64,000 nucleotides of DNA from contig CAZLDS010000001.1 of NCBI GenBank assembly GCA_964558395.1, forward strand, positions 30,087-94,086, written 5' to 3'. The position numbers and the translations under genes are program-made. Each line of letters begins with the position of its first letter. Within the stretch, counting starts at the first letter, position 1. This document shows positions 42,748 to 50,572 of the stretch, in pieces. Origin of the DNA: CSP1-5 sp964558395 (GTDB taxonomy: Bacteria; Methylomirabilota; Methylomirabilia; Methylomirabilales; CSP1-5). Under the pieces are notes generated by a model. The model had not been told where the DNA came from and did no database searches. It was given only the letters and a program-made list of their open reading frames with translations.

Positions 42748-43395
42748 ATGGATATCAACAAGAGCGACACTGCGTTGCTCGTCACCGACGCGCAGAACGA
42801 TTTCCTGAGTGAGAAGGGCGTCGCCTGGCAATTGGTGGGCGACAGTGTCAAGGAGAACAACACCGTCGAGAACATCGAGCGGCTTTTCAAGGCCGCGAAG
42901 AAGAACGGATTCGAAGTCTTCATCTCACCCCACTACTACTACCCGACCGATCACGCGTGGAAGTTCGGCGGAACCGTCGAGAAGATGATGCACCAGATCA
43001 ACATGTTCGGCCGCGGGGGCGCCCTCACCCTGGACGGGTTCCGAGGGTCGGGAGCTGACTGGCTCGAACGCTACAAGCCCTACATCGAGGATGGCAAAAC
43101 CGTGGTGGCCAGCCCCCACAAGGTCTACGGGCCAGAGAACAACGACTTGATCCTGCAGCTCCGCAAGCGCAACATCAGCAAGGTTGTACTGGCGGGGATG
43201 TCGGCCAACCTCTGTGTCGAGGCCCACCTGCGCGAATTGCTCGAGCAGGGCTTCCAGGTTACCGTGGTCAAGGACGCGACGGCTGGCGCCCGGCATCCCC
43301 AACTGGGCGACGGTTACCAGGCGGCGCTCGTCAACTTCGGGTATATGGCCAACGCGGTCCTGTCAACGGACGAGGTCGTAAAGGCCATGGCGTAA
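42748..43395 (+). CDS. Isochorismatase-family cysteine hydrolase
   Basis: ATG 42748 follows AAAGGGGGGAACC, a strong SD; the frame is open to 42682. The 215-residue protein has the catalytic triad of the family: D14 in LLVTDAQNDFL, a Lys in SPHKVYG, and the nucleophile Cys in LAGMSANLCVEAHLRELLEQ, with a cis-peptide before it. Members hydrolyse isochorismate, nicotinamide, biuret or other amides. The longer loop (FRGSGADWLERYKPYIED) is unlike nicotinamidase and close to proteins of unknown substrate. A terminator follows at 43481-43517. Confidence 0.9.
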   Translation: MDINKSDTALLVTDAQNDFLSEKGVAWQLVGDSVKENNTVENIERLFKAAKKNGFEVFISPHYYYPTDHAWKFGGTVEKMMHQINMFGRGGALTLDGFRGSGADWLERYKPYIEDGKTVVASPHKVYGPENNDLILQLRKRNISKVVLAGMSANLCVEAHLRELLEQGFQVTVVKDATAGARHPQLGDGYQAALVNFGYMANAVLSTDEVVKAMA

Positions 43396-43477
43396 CGGCG
43401 CGTCCCCAACGCCGTCTGGACACCTGAGGAGGCGGTCGCGCGCATCAAAGGCTAGGAAGTTACTTGGGGAAAAATTA

Positions 43478-43517
43478 AATGCCCTTCCGGGTCATACTGC
43501 GTCCGGAAGGGCGTTTT
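43478..43517 (+). terminator. Rho-independent terminator after the isochorismatase gene (hairpin copy F)
   Basis: GCCCTTCCGG (43481-43490) pairs with CCGGAAGGGC (43503-43512), followed by GTTTT on the plus strand. An A-rich run on the other side gives some T on the minus strand too, so it may act in both directions. The stem sequence is related to the other hairpins in the window. Confidence 0.75.
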
Positions 43518-43541
43518 ATTGCTCCGTTTTAACTACTTGCT

Positions 43542-43562
43542 GAGGGTTCAGAACTGAGGATC
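43542..43562. repeat. Three degenerate 7-base tandem repeats
   Basis: Units GAGGGTT, CAGAACT and GAGGATC follow one another without gaps. They fit the loose 7-base pattern also found at 16484, 48405, 50531 and 63053. Confidence 0.4.
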
Positions 43563-43628
43563 GCCTGCGCGTGAACCCTATTTACCCGATCTTCAGCCAG
43601 TGTCGAATCCAAACCGCGGCAGTTCGCT

Positions 43629-44135
43629 TCATTGTCCGGTGAGGCAGCGCCTGCCGACACGCGAAAGCTTCTGCTGATCTCTCACTACCGCTTCCGCACT
43701 CAGCGTCTGGGTAAAGCCGACCGCACCAAAGGTGATCACTCCGCCCTGGGGCCACTTGAGCAGAATCCGCCAGCTGTAGTATGGTCTGTCGAGATATACC
43801 TTCTGGTCACGGACCGCCTCGCGTTCGATCCGATCGATGGACACCGGGTGGAGCGCGGTCCGAAACCCGCTGTCACCCCAGTCGATCTTGATACTGAGAT
43901 CGGTGATGCCATGGAAGACGAGGACTGCTGGAGCAACGCGGAATTGTGTGCCGCCGGTGATGCCGCAGAGCCACTCAACGATGAAATCAATGTCCAGGAC
44001 AAGATCACTCGTCCAGTCGTCTTCGTCGGCGTCGCCGGCACACAGCTCGAACGCCCAGATATGGCAGTCATGCCAGGACAGCTGCTCGCAGTCTGACTCA
44101 GTGTGAGTTCGCTTTTCTTCTGGATTACTCAACAT
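43629..44135 (-). CDS. Hypothetical protein with LSWHDC motif
   Basis: A 168-residue soluble protein: LSWHDCHIWAFELCAG near residue 20, an acidic stretch, LVLDIDFIVEWLC, RVAPAVLVFHGITDLSI and a YSWRILLKW strand. Proteins with this LSWHDC pattern and paired beta strands occur widely as small conserved hypotheticals, sometimes in toxin-immunity contexts. Its start overlaps the end of the DUF6714 gene by 11 bases, so they are co-translated. Function unknown. Confidence 0.62.
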   Translation of the reverse strand: MLSNPEEKRTHTESDCEQLSWHDCHIWAFELCAGDADEDDWTSDLVLDIDFIVEWLCGITGGTQFRVAPAVLVFHGITDLSIKIDWGDSGFRTALHPVSIDRIEREAVRDQKVYLDRPYYSWRILLKWPQGGVITFGAVGFTQTLSAEAVVRDQQKLSRVGRRCLTGQ

Positions 44136-44766
44136 GTGGATCTATGTCTGACAGAAAGCGTGCCTCTTCCTCAAGATCATGCTCGCGGTTTGCTCGCGAA
44201 GGCGCATTCGTCGCTCTTTCCAGCCAACACCCATTCAGGGCTGCATCGATCCTATCTTTGTCGAACGCGGAGGGATCGAGATCCCGCTTATATCTGAGGT
44301 ACGCAACAATAGCTTGCGCCTCCTCTTTGGTAAAGACAGACAGGCGGTATCGCGCATAATCGTGAAAGGTTATCGCACCGTATCTACGCGGATTGATAAA
44401 GGCAGACTTTCCGAACCGACGAACAAAGGTTCGCGTCTTCGGGCGGACCTCGACCGATCCATCCGAAAATCCGTGCGTTAAATGGAACACGGGATCGGCG
44501 GTCTGCAGTGCATCTTGGAGATCTGCGACCAGATAGGCCGGAAGGAAGAATCGAAATCCTCCTTCCGAAAAGAAACTCAGTGCGTCATTATGGGCATCAA
44601 GGAACTCTGCACCGACCGTTTGCCAATTATATCTGCCCCTGAATGGCCCCACCACTTCATACGGTTCACACCCATCGAAGCTTCCCTGCAAAAAATCGTC
44701 CCCTGGGTACTCGACATCGGCGAATGCCTCGCGGATGTGGCTGATGACAATCTCCTTATCGCTCAT
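44125..44766 (-). CDS. DUF6714 family protein
   Basis: The 213-residue protein has the family pattern AFADVEYPGDDFLQ, then FRGRYNWQTVGAEFLDAHND, ALSFFSEGGFRFFLPAYLVA and the middle PVFHLTHGFSD. The C-terminal part includes FTKEEAQAIVAYLRYKRD. It is upstream of, and overlaps, the LSWHDC gene, so the two are one unit. The function of the family is unknown; it is frequently seen in small operons with other short hypotheticals. Confidence 0.75.
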   Translation of the reverse strand: MSDKEIVISHIREAFADVEYPGDDFLQGSFDGCEPYEVVGPFRGRYNWQTVGAEFLDAHNDALSFFSEGGFRFFLPAYLVADLQDALQTADPVFHLTHGFSDGSVEVRPKTRTFVRRFGKSAFINPRRYGAITFHDYARYRLSVFTKEEAQAIVAYLRYKRDLDPSAFDKDRIDAALNGCWLERATNAPSRANREHDLEEEARFLSDIDPHVE

Positions 44767-44779
44767 GCGTTCTCCCTGG

Positions 44780-44838
44780 AAAAAACGCCCTCTCGGGCTG
44801 AGTTACACCCGAGAAGGCGGTGCAAAGCGTGTGCCGGA
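44780..44838 (-). repeat. Terminator-like hairpin repeat, copy B
   Basis: Six A residues then CGCCCTCTCGGG pairing with CCCGAGAAGGCG (one mismatch) across a short loop, then the tail GGTGCAAAGCGTGTGCCGG. The T-run on the minus strand makes it a probable terminator for ada (upstream on the minus strand). The 27 bases from 44811 to 44837 match copy G (50344-50370) at 26 positions. Confidence 0.7.
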
Positions 44839-44898
44839 GGCAACCTCGCGGGGGCCGGGCTTATTTGAACTCCCTGTCGAATTTCTTTTCAATCCTGC

Positions 44899-45957
44899 TC
44901 ATTTTGGTCTGCACCGGATGCGTCCGCGTTCCCGGTCTAGGAGCGCCCGCTTTCGCTCAATCCCCCACTGATACCCCCCCAGGCCGCCCCCTATCGGCAC
45001 CACCCGGTGACACGGGATGACCACGGCCACCGGATTCTTCGCACAGGCCCTCGCGACAGCCCGGGCGCCCGTGGGACGGCCAATTGCCCTGGCGACTTCA
45101 CCGTACGTGGCCGTCCCACCCTGAGGAATGGTTCTGAGATGCTGCCACACCCGCCGCTGAAACGCCGTCGCCCGGACGTCCAAGGGCAGATCAACATGCG
45201 GCACATCCCCGTCCAGGTAACCCAGCAAGACCTCGACCGCGCGCCTCAACTGGTCGTCGTTTCGGCTGATGGCGGCGGCTGGGAACTCCTGACGGAGAGC
45301 CGCCTCGAGGGGGGCTTCCGCATCCCCCAGGGTCACCGCGCACACGCCGCGCGGCGTCGCGGCCACCAGAAGCCGTCCAAGGGGACTATCGGCAATCGTG
45401 TAGTTGATCTCCATGCCCTCGCCTCCATGACGGTACGTGGCCGGGGTCATCCCAAGCCGTGCTCCGGCCCGCTCGTACAGCCGACTTGAGGATCCATAGC
45501 CGGCCTCGTATATGGAGCCACTCAGAGAATTCCCCTCCCGCAGGATTTCCTTGAACCGATTCACACGACGGGCCTCTGCATACTGGCGCGGGGCGATCCC
45601 CAGGACCTTCTTGAATTGACGCTGAAGGTGGTACGGACTCGTCCCCACGTGCGCGCTCAACTCTGCCAACGTCGGGGGCGCATCGGTGCGCGCATCGATG
45701 AATTGGACCGCTTGCCGCACCTTCTCCAATCGCGGATCATAGGAGGCATCCTGGGGGCGGCACCGGCGGCAGGGCCGGAACCCTGCCCTTTCCGCGACGT
45801 CCTGCAGTTTGAAAAAGAGTACCTGATCCCGGCGTGGGCGACGGCTCGGACAGGATGGCCGACAGTAGATACCCGTCGACCAAACGGCATAGACAAATCG
45901 CCCATTCGACCGGGCATCACGGTCAAGCACGGCCTTCCACCGCTGTGCATCGTCCAT
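44899..45957 (-). CDS. ada: Ada, methylated-DNA repair methyltransferase and transcription activator
   Basis: ATG 45957 is behind AAGGGCGAG. The 352-residue protein has the N-terminal Ada zinc domain with C32 and C36 (GIYCRPSC) and the later pair in FRPCRRC, an AraC-type helix-turn-helix (LSAHVGTSPYHLQRQFKKVL, about 100-165), and a C-terminal O6-alkylguanine methyltransferase domain (about 190-345) with the acceptor Cys in VIPCHRVVPIGGGLGGYQWG. So it repairs O6-methylguanine and methyl phosphotriesters and, once methylated, activates its regulon. The alkA or alkB partners are not nearby. Confidence 0.95.
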   Translation of the reverse strand: MDDAQRWKAVLDRDARSNGRFVYAVWSTGIYCRPSCPSRRPRRDQVLFFKLQDVAERAGFRPCRRCRPQDASYDPRLEKVRQAVQFIDARTDAPPTLAELSAHVGTSPYHLQRQFKKVLGIAPRQYAEARRVNRFKEILREGNSLSGSIYEAGYGSSSRLYERAGARLGMTPATYRHGGEGMEINYTIADSPLGRLLVAATPRGVCAVTLGDAEAPLEAALRQEFPAAAISRNDDQLRRAVEVLLGYLDGDVPHVDLPLDVRATAFQRRVWQHLRTIPQGGTATYGEVARAIGRPTGARAVARACAKNPVAVVIPCHRVVPIGGGLGGYQWGIERKRALLDRERGRIRCRPK

Positions 45958-46245
45958 GGCTCGCCCTTCTCTCATTCGTGGATCCTCCTGACCCTAACTT
46001 AATTAACGGGGCTGCCCCTGTCTATCCGAAACTTGCGCTTAAACTAGACTCCTGATCCACCGCAAGATTGTCATCCCACCGAAACCACGACCCCTCGTTG
46101 TCGGCGCGTGAGGTGGGCATGGCAACGAAAAACAGCTTGATACCGGCTCTGGAGACAGGGGATATAAAGGCTTTGAGCCCTTGCTGCAGGCACTCGGTGG
46201 CGCCGTTCGGAGCCGGTGGAAGGACGAGATAGTCCGATTCCAGGG

Positions 46246-46585
46246 ATGGAAGCACGGTTTCAATCGTTCCGGGATTTCTGGCCCTACTACGTGGCCGGGC
46301 ACAGCAACGGCTGGAACCGGCTTCTCCATTGTGTTGGGACGGTGTCCCTCATCCCCGTTTCTTTCACCGCGTACTTCTTTTCATGGTACCTGCTCTTTTT
46401 GTATCCGGCGATCGCGTAACGGTTTCGCCTGGATCGGCCATTACCTGGTTGAACACAACCAACCGGCGACCTTTGAACATCCACTGTGGTCCTTGCTGGC
46501 CGATTTCAAGATGTCCGGCCTGATGGCGCTTGGCAGGCTGGATGACGAGGTTCAACAGGCAAAGTGGAAGTTACCGGGTTCCTGA
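46246..46585 (+). pseudogene. Mpo1-like (DUF962) protein with a frameshift
   Basis: From ATG 46246 the frame reads EARFQSFRDFWPYYVAGHSN and RLLHCVGTVSLIPVSFTAYF and then meets a TAA at 46417. In the next frame, +1 base, it continues with GFAWIGHYLVEHNQPATFEH and PLWSLLADFKMSGLMALGRL to 46585. This is the Mpo1/DUF962 fold (HSNGWNR, the HY(L)VEHNxPATFxxP motif), an iron dioxygenase that alpha-oxidises 2-hydroxy fatty acids in eukaryotes. One extra A in GCGTAACGG would explain the break. The LpxO-like pseudogene follows within 60 bases. Confidence 0.8.
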
Positions 46586-46642
46586 CTCGCGTGTTCGGGA
46601 CCGCTGGCCTGAAAGGGAGGCCTTGCCATACTCGCCGAAATC

Positions 46643-47545
46643 TTGTCTCCAAAATTCCTGATCCTCTACGTGTATGTCGCCTCCGTCCTCTTCGTACACT
46701 TCCGCGGCAAGGTCAGGCACCGCTTCACCCGGCAACTCACCGACCACTCAACTTTTCTCGCCCCATATGACGCGCTCGCGTATCTCTTTTCCGCGGTCCC
46801 CAACACGCCGATCCTGGATGCCGACCAGTTCTCGGATCTCCGTCGCCTCCAGGACAACTGGAAAAGCATGCGGGACGAGGCTGCGCAACTTTACGGCGAC
46901 GGGTACATCCGCGCGGCGCAGAAATACAACGACCTCGGCTTTAATTCCTTTTTCCGGACCGGATGGAAGCGGTTTTATCTCAAGTGGTATGACGATTTTC
47001 TCCCCTCGGCGAGGATGCTCTGCCCGAAGACGGTCGAGCTGCTCGACAGTATCCCTACGGTCCATGCCGCGATGTTCGCCTCGCTGCCCCCGAATGCGCG
47101 GCTCGTCAAACACCGTGATCCATTCGCCGGCTCCCTCCGGTACCATCTGGGGCTCGTCACCCCGAATTCGGAGCAGTGCCGGATTTTCATTGACGGTATC
47201 CCGTAGCACTGGAAGGACGGCCAGCACATTCTTTTTGACGAGACATACATCCATTACGCCGAGAACATGACCGATCGTGATCGGATCATCCTGTTTTGCG
47301 ATTTCGAGAGGCCGTTGCGAAACCGCGTCGCGCGGGGGATCAACCACTTCATCAGCACCCATTTCGTCAAGGCCACCGCCACGCAGAACCTGGACACCGA
47401 CAAAGTCGGGGTGGCCAACAAGCTGTTCCAGTACATTTATCAGGTCCGGTTGCTCGACAAGCGCCTGAAGCAGACGAACGAGACCGCCTATTACGCCATC
47501 AAGTATGTCCTTTTCGGCCCGCTGATCTACCTGATCTTCTTTTGA
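46643..47545 (+). pseudogene. LpxO-like lipid A hydroxylase with an in-frame TAG
   Basis: One frame of 301 codons holds a TAG at 47204-47206 (codon 188). It encodes a membrane anchor near the start (FLILYVYVASVLFVHF), the dioxygenase domain with VKHRDPFAGSLRYHLGLV (iron ligands H and D), then after the stop HWKDGQHILFDETYIHYAEN with the distal His and the Arg of the 2-oxoglutarate site downstream (FCDFERPLRN), and a C-terminal membrane segment (YAIKYVLFGPLIYLIFF). At the TAG position the family often has Tyr (TAC to TAG). This resembles LpxO, which hydroxylates the lipid A secondary acyl chain. It is next to the broken Mpo1-like gene. Confidence 0.82.
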
Positions 47546-47639
47546 TCAATCCTGTCCTTTCCAGCGTCCCGTCAGTCCACACTGCTGTTCATCCTTGCGT
47601 CGTTTCCTTGGCCCAGGTTCCTCCTTTCCTAGGAAGAAC

Positions 47640-47682
47640 AAAACCGCCTTCCCGGGCCGCATTTTCCCGAGAAGGCGGTCAC
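47640..47682 (-). repeat. Terminator-like hairpin repeat, copy C
   Basis: CCGCCTTC(47644-47651) pairs with GAAGGCGG (47671-47678); CCGGG and CCCGA extend it. AAAA lies on the plus side, so the T-run is on the minus strand. It lies downstream of the ferritin-like gene, whose terminator it may be. It shares GAGAAGGCGGT with copies B and G but not the long tail. Confidence 0.6.
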
Positions 47683-47733
47683 AGTACATTCCTGAAGGTG
47701 GGCCGAGCAGGCTTAGGGGACGGAATACTCTTG

Positions 47734-48159
47734 TCAGAGCGGCCAATCACGCAAGATGCGCTCGGTCTCTTCGGAATGGCCGCTCTCGTCTCTGACCATG
47801 TCTTCCAGTTGAACGACCAACCCCTTGTCTCCATACGCCTCGGCGTCCCGCGCCCGTCGGGCATAATCTTCCGTTGCCTGGCGTTCGGCGGCCAACACCG
47901 CCTCGAGCATCTCACGGTTTGTCTTTGCCGGAGGCACGGGACGCGGTTGCGCCGTCGGCTCGCCCCCGAGGGCGACAATCTTATTCGCCAAAAACTGCGC
48001 ATGTCCTTGCTCGTCGGCCACCTCCGCCAAAAAGAATTGGGCGAGCTGGGGCCGGTACGGGCCGGTCGCCTTCGCCGCATAGGTCAGGTATTGAATGATC
48101 GCCCCGAGCTCCCCTGCGAGATCTTCGTTTAGCCGATCAATCAGGGTTTTCTTATCCAT
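47734..48159 (-). CDS. Ferritin-like (bacterioferritin/DPS-type) protein
   Basis: A 141-residue four-helix bundle with diiron ligands in the usual places: E in LAGELGAIIQYLTYA, the pair in AEVADEQGHAQFLA, E in LAAERQATEDYARRA and the pair in MVRDESGHSEETERIL. Length fits bacterioferritin-related iron storage or oxidoreductase families, but no haem ligand Met is obvious. The ATG is preceded by AAAAGGAGG, a strong SD. It may store iron or detoxify peroxide. It is alone on its transcript. Confidence 0.85.
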   Translation of the reverse strand: MDKKTLIDRLNEDLAGELGAIIQYLTYAAKATGPYRPQLAQFFLAEVADEQGHAQFLANKIVALGGEPTAQPRPVPPAKTNREMLEAVLAAERQATEDYARRARDAEAYGDKGLVVQLEDMVRDESGHSEETERILRDWPL

Positions 48160-48476
48160 GAGCGCCTCCTTTTACAGCTTTAACAGGGTCGCCTCCTTGA
48201 CAATAGAATATGTCCTGGAGGTATTTTTGGCAATCATCGGATTAGTTGTTTGGATGATCCAGGCAGGGTTCGAGACCGGACCCCCCCGGTTCATCGGAAG
48301 ACAAAATCGCCGTTCCAGACGGTATTATACCAGAGGGGACATGTCAATTACTAGTGCGACTCGATTGTGCCTGATGTCGGTCAGGAGGGTTACGATTACC
48401 TGCTGAGGGTTGAGAGTCGAGGGTTCGCAGAGTCAGGTATACGACAGCCCGAGAGGCTGCGGGCCGGGATAGTATA
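48160..48476. other. 317-base region, no gene; carries heptamer repeat
   Basis: Upstream of the ferritin-like gene. Three tandem 7-base units lie at 48405-48425. I see no frame with family-like content. Confidence 0.45.
48405..48425. repeat. Three 7-base tandem repeats
   Basis: GAGGGTT, GAGAGTC and GAGGGTT are contiguous. Two of the three are the same unit. Same pattern as at 16484, 43542, 50531 and 63053. Confidence 0.5.
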
Positions 48477-48854
48477 TTATGTCAGACGTTTCAATTGCTC
48501 CTCGAGGCGCGCCAATGTCTCGGCGCATCGTTTCTGACAGTTTTCGCAAAACGTTACCTGATCATCGTAACTCAAGCCACTCGGGAACTTCTGACGAGAT
48601 CCCTGTGGTTGGTCCATTGAAGCGGCCAGCACCTTTCGCGACTCCAGGCACGAGATGGTCCCGTCATCGTATGTCTCCAAGGTCTCCGGGCAAATCACCG
48701 GGGGTGTCGCCAACCCTTTCCGGTCAAACATCAAGAACTCTCGCGCCGATTGTATCCACTTTTGAGCTCGTGCTATATCCTCGCTGCTCCTTCGCTTCTT
48801 GACAAGAATTCCTTCAACTTGATCGATAACCTCCTTGAGCGTCATAAACTCCAT
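48477..48854 (-). CDS. Hypothetical protein, 125 residues
   Basis: The start is ATG 48854 (MEFMTLKEV), with GGAGG seven bases upstream; an ATG at 48869 is less well placed. The protein begins with a helical VIDQVEGILVKKRRSSEDIA, then a middle with PPVICPETLETYDDG and SCLESRK, and a C-terminal CENCQKRCAETLARLEEQLK. The three Cys in CENCQKRC look like a metal site. No family is recognised; it is soluble and lacks a signal. Confidence 0.55.
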   Translation of the reverse strand: MEFMTLKEVIDQVEGILVKKRRSSEDIARAQKWIQSAREFLMFDRKGLATPPVICPETLETYDDGTISCLESRKVLAASMDQPQGSRQKFPSGLSYDDQVTFCENCQKRCAETLARLEEQLKRLT

Positions 48855-48969
48855 TATCTTATCCTCCATGGCTAAGCTACAAATCCGTTCTCTTTATACC
48901 ACTACCTGAACCAAATGACAATGACCACACCGCTCAAAAAGGCCACATGCCATTTCTCTGCATATCGTG

Positions 48970-49173
48970 TTACTTCACAAGTCCGAGGGCGGCGACAAAA
49001 CCAAAAGCCCACAAAAAACTTGCCATGCTGTACATCAGTATTCGATTCTTGACCCAAGGGAGTCGTAGTTCTAGGTTTTGCCGTTGCTGCGGGTCGCTCG
49101 GCCACCAGCCAGCCCCTATAAGAAACGCAACGAAACCTGCAACAATCATGATTATCCCTTCAAGCCAGTGCAT
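48970..49173 (-). CDS. Small membrane protein, hypothetical
   Basis: The 67-residue protein has two hydrophobic segments (about 6-22, GIIMIVAGFVAFLIG, and about 46-64, SMASFLWAFGFVAALGL) with a basic, Trp-containing loop between. A GGAGGAGG SD supports translation. No family is recognised. Confidence 0.6.
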   Translation of the reverse strand: MHWLEGIIMIVAGFVAFLIGAGWWPSDPQQRQNLELRLPWVKNRILMYSMASFLWAFGFVAALGLVK

Positions 49174-49330
49174 GTTTCCTCCTCCGTTATTCTTACGCGC
49201 TTAGGCACCTGTCTCTGCCGTTCCGATTCCCCAGGTTCCTGATAAAAGAAACGTGCAATCATTGTGCCTGAGGTGGGCCGAAGACGATGGTTGGGCGGGT
49301 GTATACCTCCAACAGGATCGGGAGCGATCG

Positions 49331-50208
49331 TTACCGCCCTCCTTTCGGCGTATAAAGGGGGGAGTACACGCGCTGATACGCGAAGCCCCACGCATCGCGA
49401 CCTTTCACCTGCAGCCGAAAAGGCCGCGTGGGAACTACACACAGCCCTAGATACTCATCCCTCGCCCCATGGGGATTGCCCACAGCGAGATCCAGCACCG
49501 TGAGCAGGTCGCCTTCCCCTGACACAAACGCAAACTCGGCGGTCTCGTAGGGACCGGGAAACACGACCCGGCACACACGGGCTTCGCCGGCGTGTACGCC
49601 TTCGCGTATCGCGAAATAGCCCTCATGGCCGGGCCGCCCGTGCAACGCCACAAAATCGAAGTCGATAACGGCGAGGGGTTCCGCGCCCGTGGGCGCTGAA
49701 AGCGAAAACCGGCCAGCCCCTTGTAGATCGGCTTGCCACGTCCCGGGCTGCGGGTTCGTGACGGTTACGAGGAGCATGTGCCGGAACTCCTGGATGCGGA
49801 CATCCGAATCCCCTGGCATCACGGGGCTCCCGCTCGGCCGAGTCAACTGAAATACATCCTTCCGTTGTGCGCCTGCAAAAACGGTGATCCGCTCGGTCAC
49901 GCTGTCTACCGGAAACGCGAACGATCGTAATCGTCCATCCAAGACACCGTTAGCGAGGAAGATTGGTCGTGCTCGATGGGGATCTGCAATCGAGACATGG
50001 CGAACTCACCGGGTGCCCAGAAATAGAAATCGCTGCCTGAGGATGCAGACAGTTCGTAGTAGTCCATGTTGATCTTGAGCAGCCCATGTGCGTCATACGA
50101 GGGGGGAACCGCCGTGTTGTCGGCCATGGTGCCAGGAGCCGGGATCGCACAGGCCCCGAACCAGCAAAACAACGCCACGATTTTGACAATCCGCTTGCGT
50201 TTTTTCAT
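49331..50208 (-). pseudogene. Secreted beta-sandwich protein with a frameshift
   Basis: From ATG 50208 a signal peptide (KRKRIVKIVALFCWFGACA) and MADNTAVPPSYDAHGLLKIN open the frame, which ends soon after SSSLTVSWMDD. In a neighbouring frame LDGRLRSFAFPVDSVTERIT and VFAGAQRKDVFQLTRPSGSP continue to 49331, ending with a region of strands (TWQADLQGAGRFSLSA, EYLGLCVVPTRPFRLQV). The second half resembles the Ig-like domain associated with vWA/hemicentin proteins. The change of frame lies near 49935. Best read as one exported protein of about 290 residues broken by a single-base indel. Confidence 0.65.
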
Positions 50209-50343
50209 TTCGCTGGTTGTCGGCTGCTCGCTTGGGTCAGCGGCGAGCGCAAGCTTATTCTCATAATCGAAGTGGAACTCTCCATTACCGTACCTGAAAA
50301 TTCGCGGAACCGGGTATTTCCGCGATACAACTCCGGGTTCGTC

Positions 50344-50370
50344 GAGAAGGCGGTGCAAAGCGTGTGTCGG
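50344..50370. repeat. Hairpin-repeat tail, copy G
   Basis: The 27 bases match 44811-44837 of copy B at 26 positions (the tail of the right arm plus GGTGCAAAGCGTGTG and CGG). The left arm of the hairpin is lost, so this is a truncated copy. Confidence 0.65.
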
Positions 50371-50494
50371 CGCTAGGCAGGAGTTGAGGGGCAAGGGTAA
50401 ATTCGGATTTGGGACTTTGAGTCGTGAGCGGTTCGGTCGAGCTCACTGTCAAGGCCCTCAGTCGAACGATTGCGGGTTTCGGAGTTTTGGGAGC

Positions 50495-50522
50495 TCGGAC
50501 TTCGGACGTCGGACCTCGGACG
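50495..50522. repeat. Four perfect TCGGACN heptamers
   Basis: TCGGACT, TCGGACG, TCGGACC and TCGGACG follow directly. Six of seven bases are constant in all four units. Confidence 0.75.
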
Positions 50523-50530
50523 TTACACCA

Positions 50531-50558
50531 GAGGGTTCAGGGTCGAGAATTGAGGGCA
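50531..50558. repeat. Four degenerate 7-base tandem repeats
   Basis: GAGGGTT, CAGGGTC, GAGAATT and GAGGGCA are contiguous, only 8 bases after the TCGGACN array. Confidence 0.5.
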
Positions 50559-50572
50559 GCGCCACCTGCGGC

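Larger units (their letters stand above)
50209..50572. other. 364-base region with three kinds of small repeat
   Basis: No gene seen. It holds hairpin-repeat tail copy G (50344-50370), two degenerate AGGGT units near 50386, four tandem TCGGACN units (50495-50522) and a further heptamer cluster (50531-50558). Such a pile-up of small repeats is the densest in the window. Confidence 0.5.

Noticed and set aside
42496..42831. A 111-codon minus-strand frame across the isochorismatase start
   Set aside because: It overlaps the well-supported hydrolase start region and has no coherent domain.
46022..46255. A 77-codon minus-strand frame upstream of the Mpo1-like gene
   Set aside because: There is no SD, no domain and low-complexity composition.
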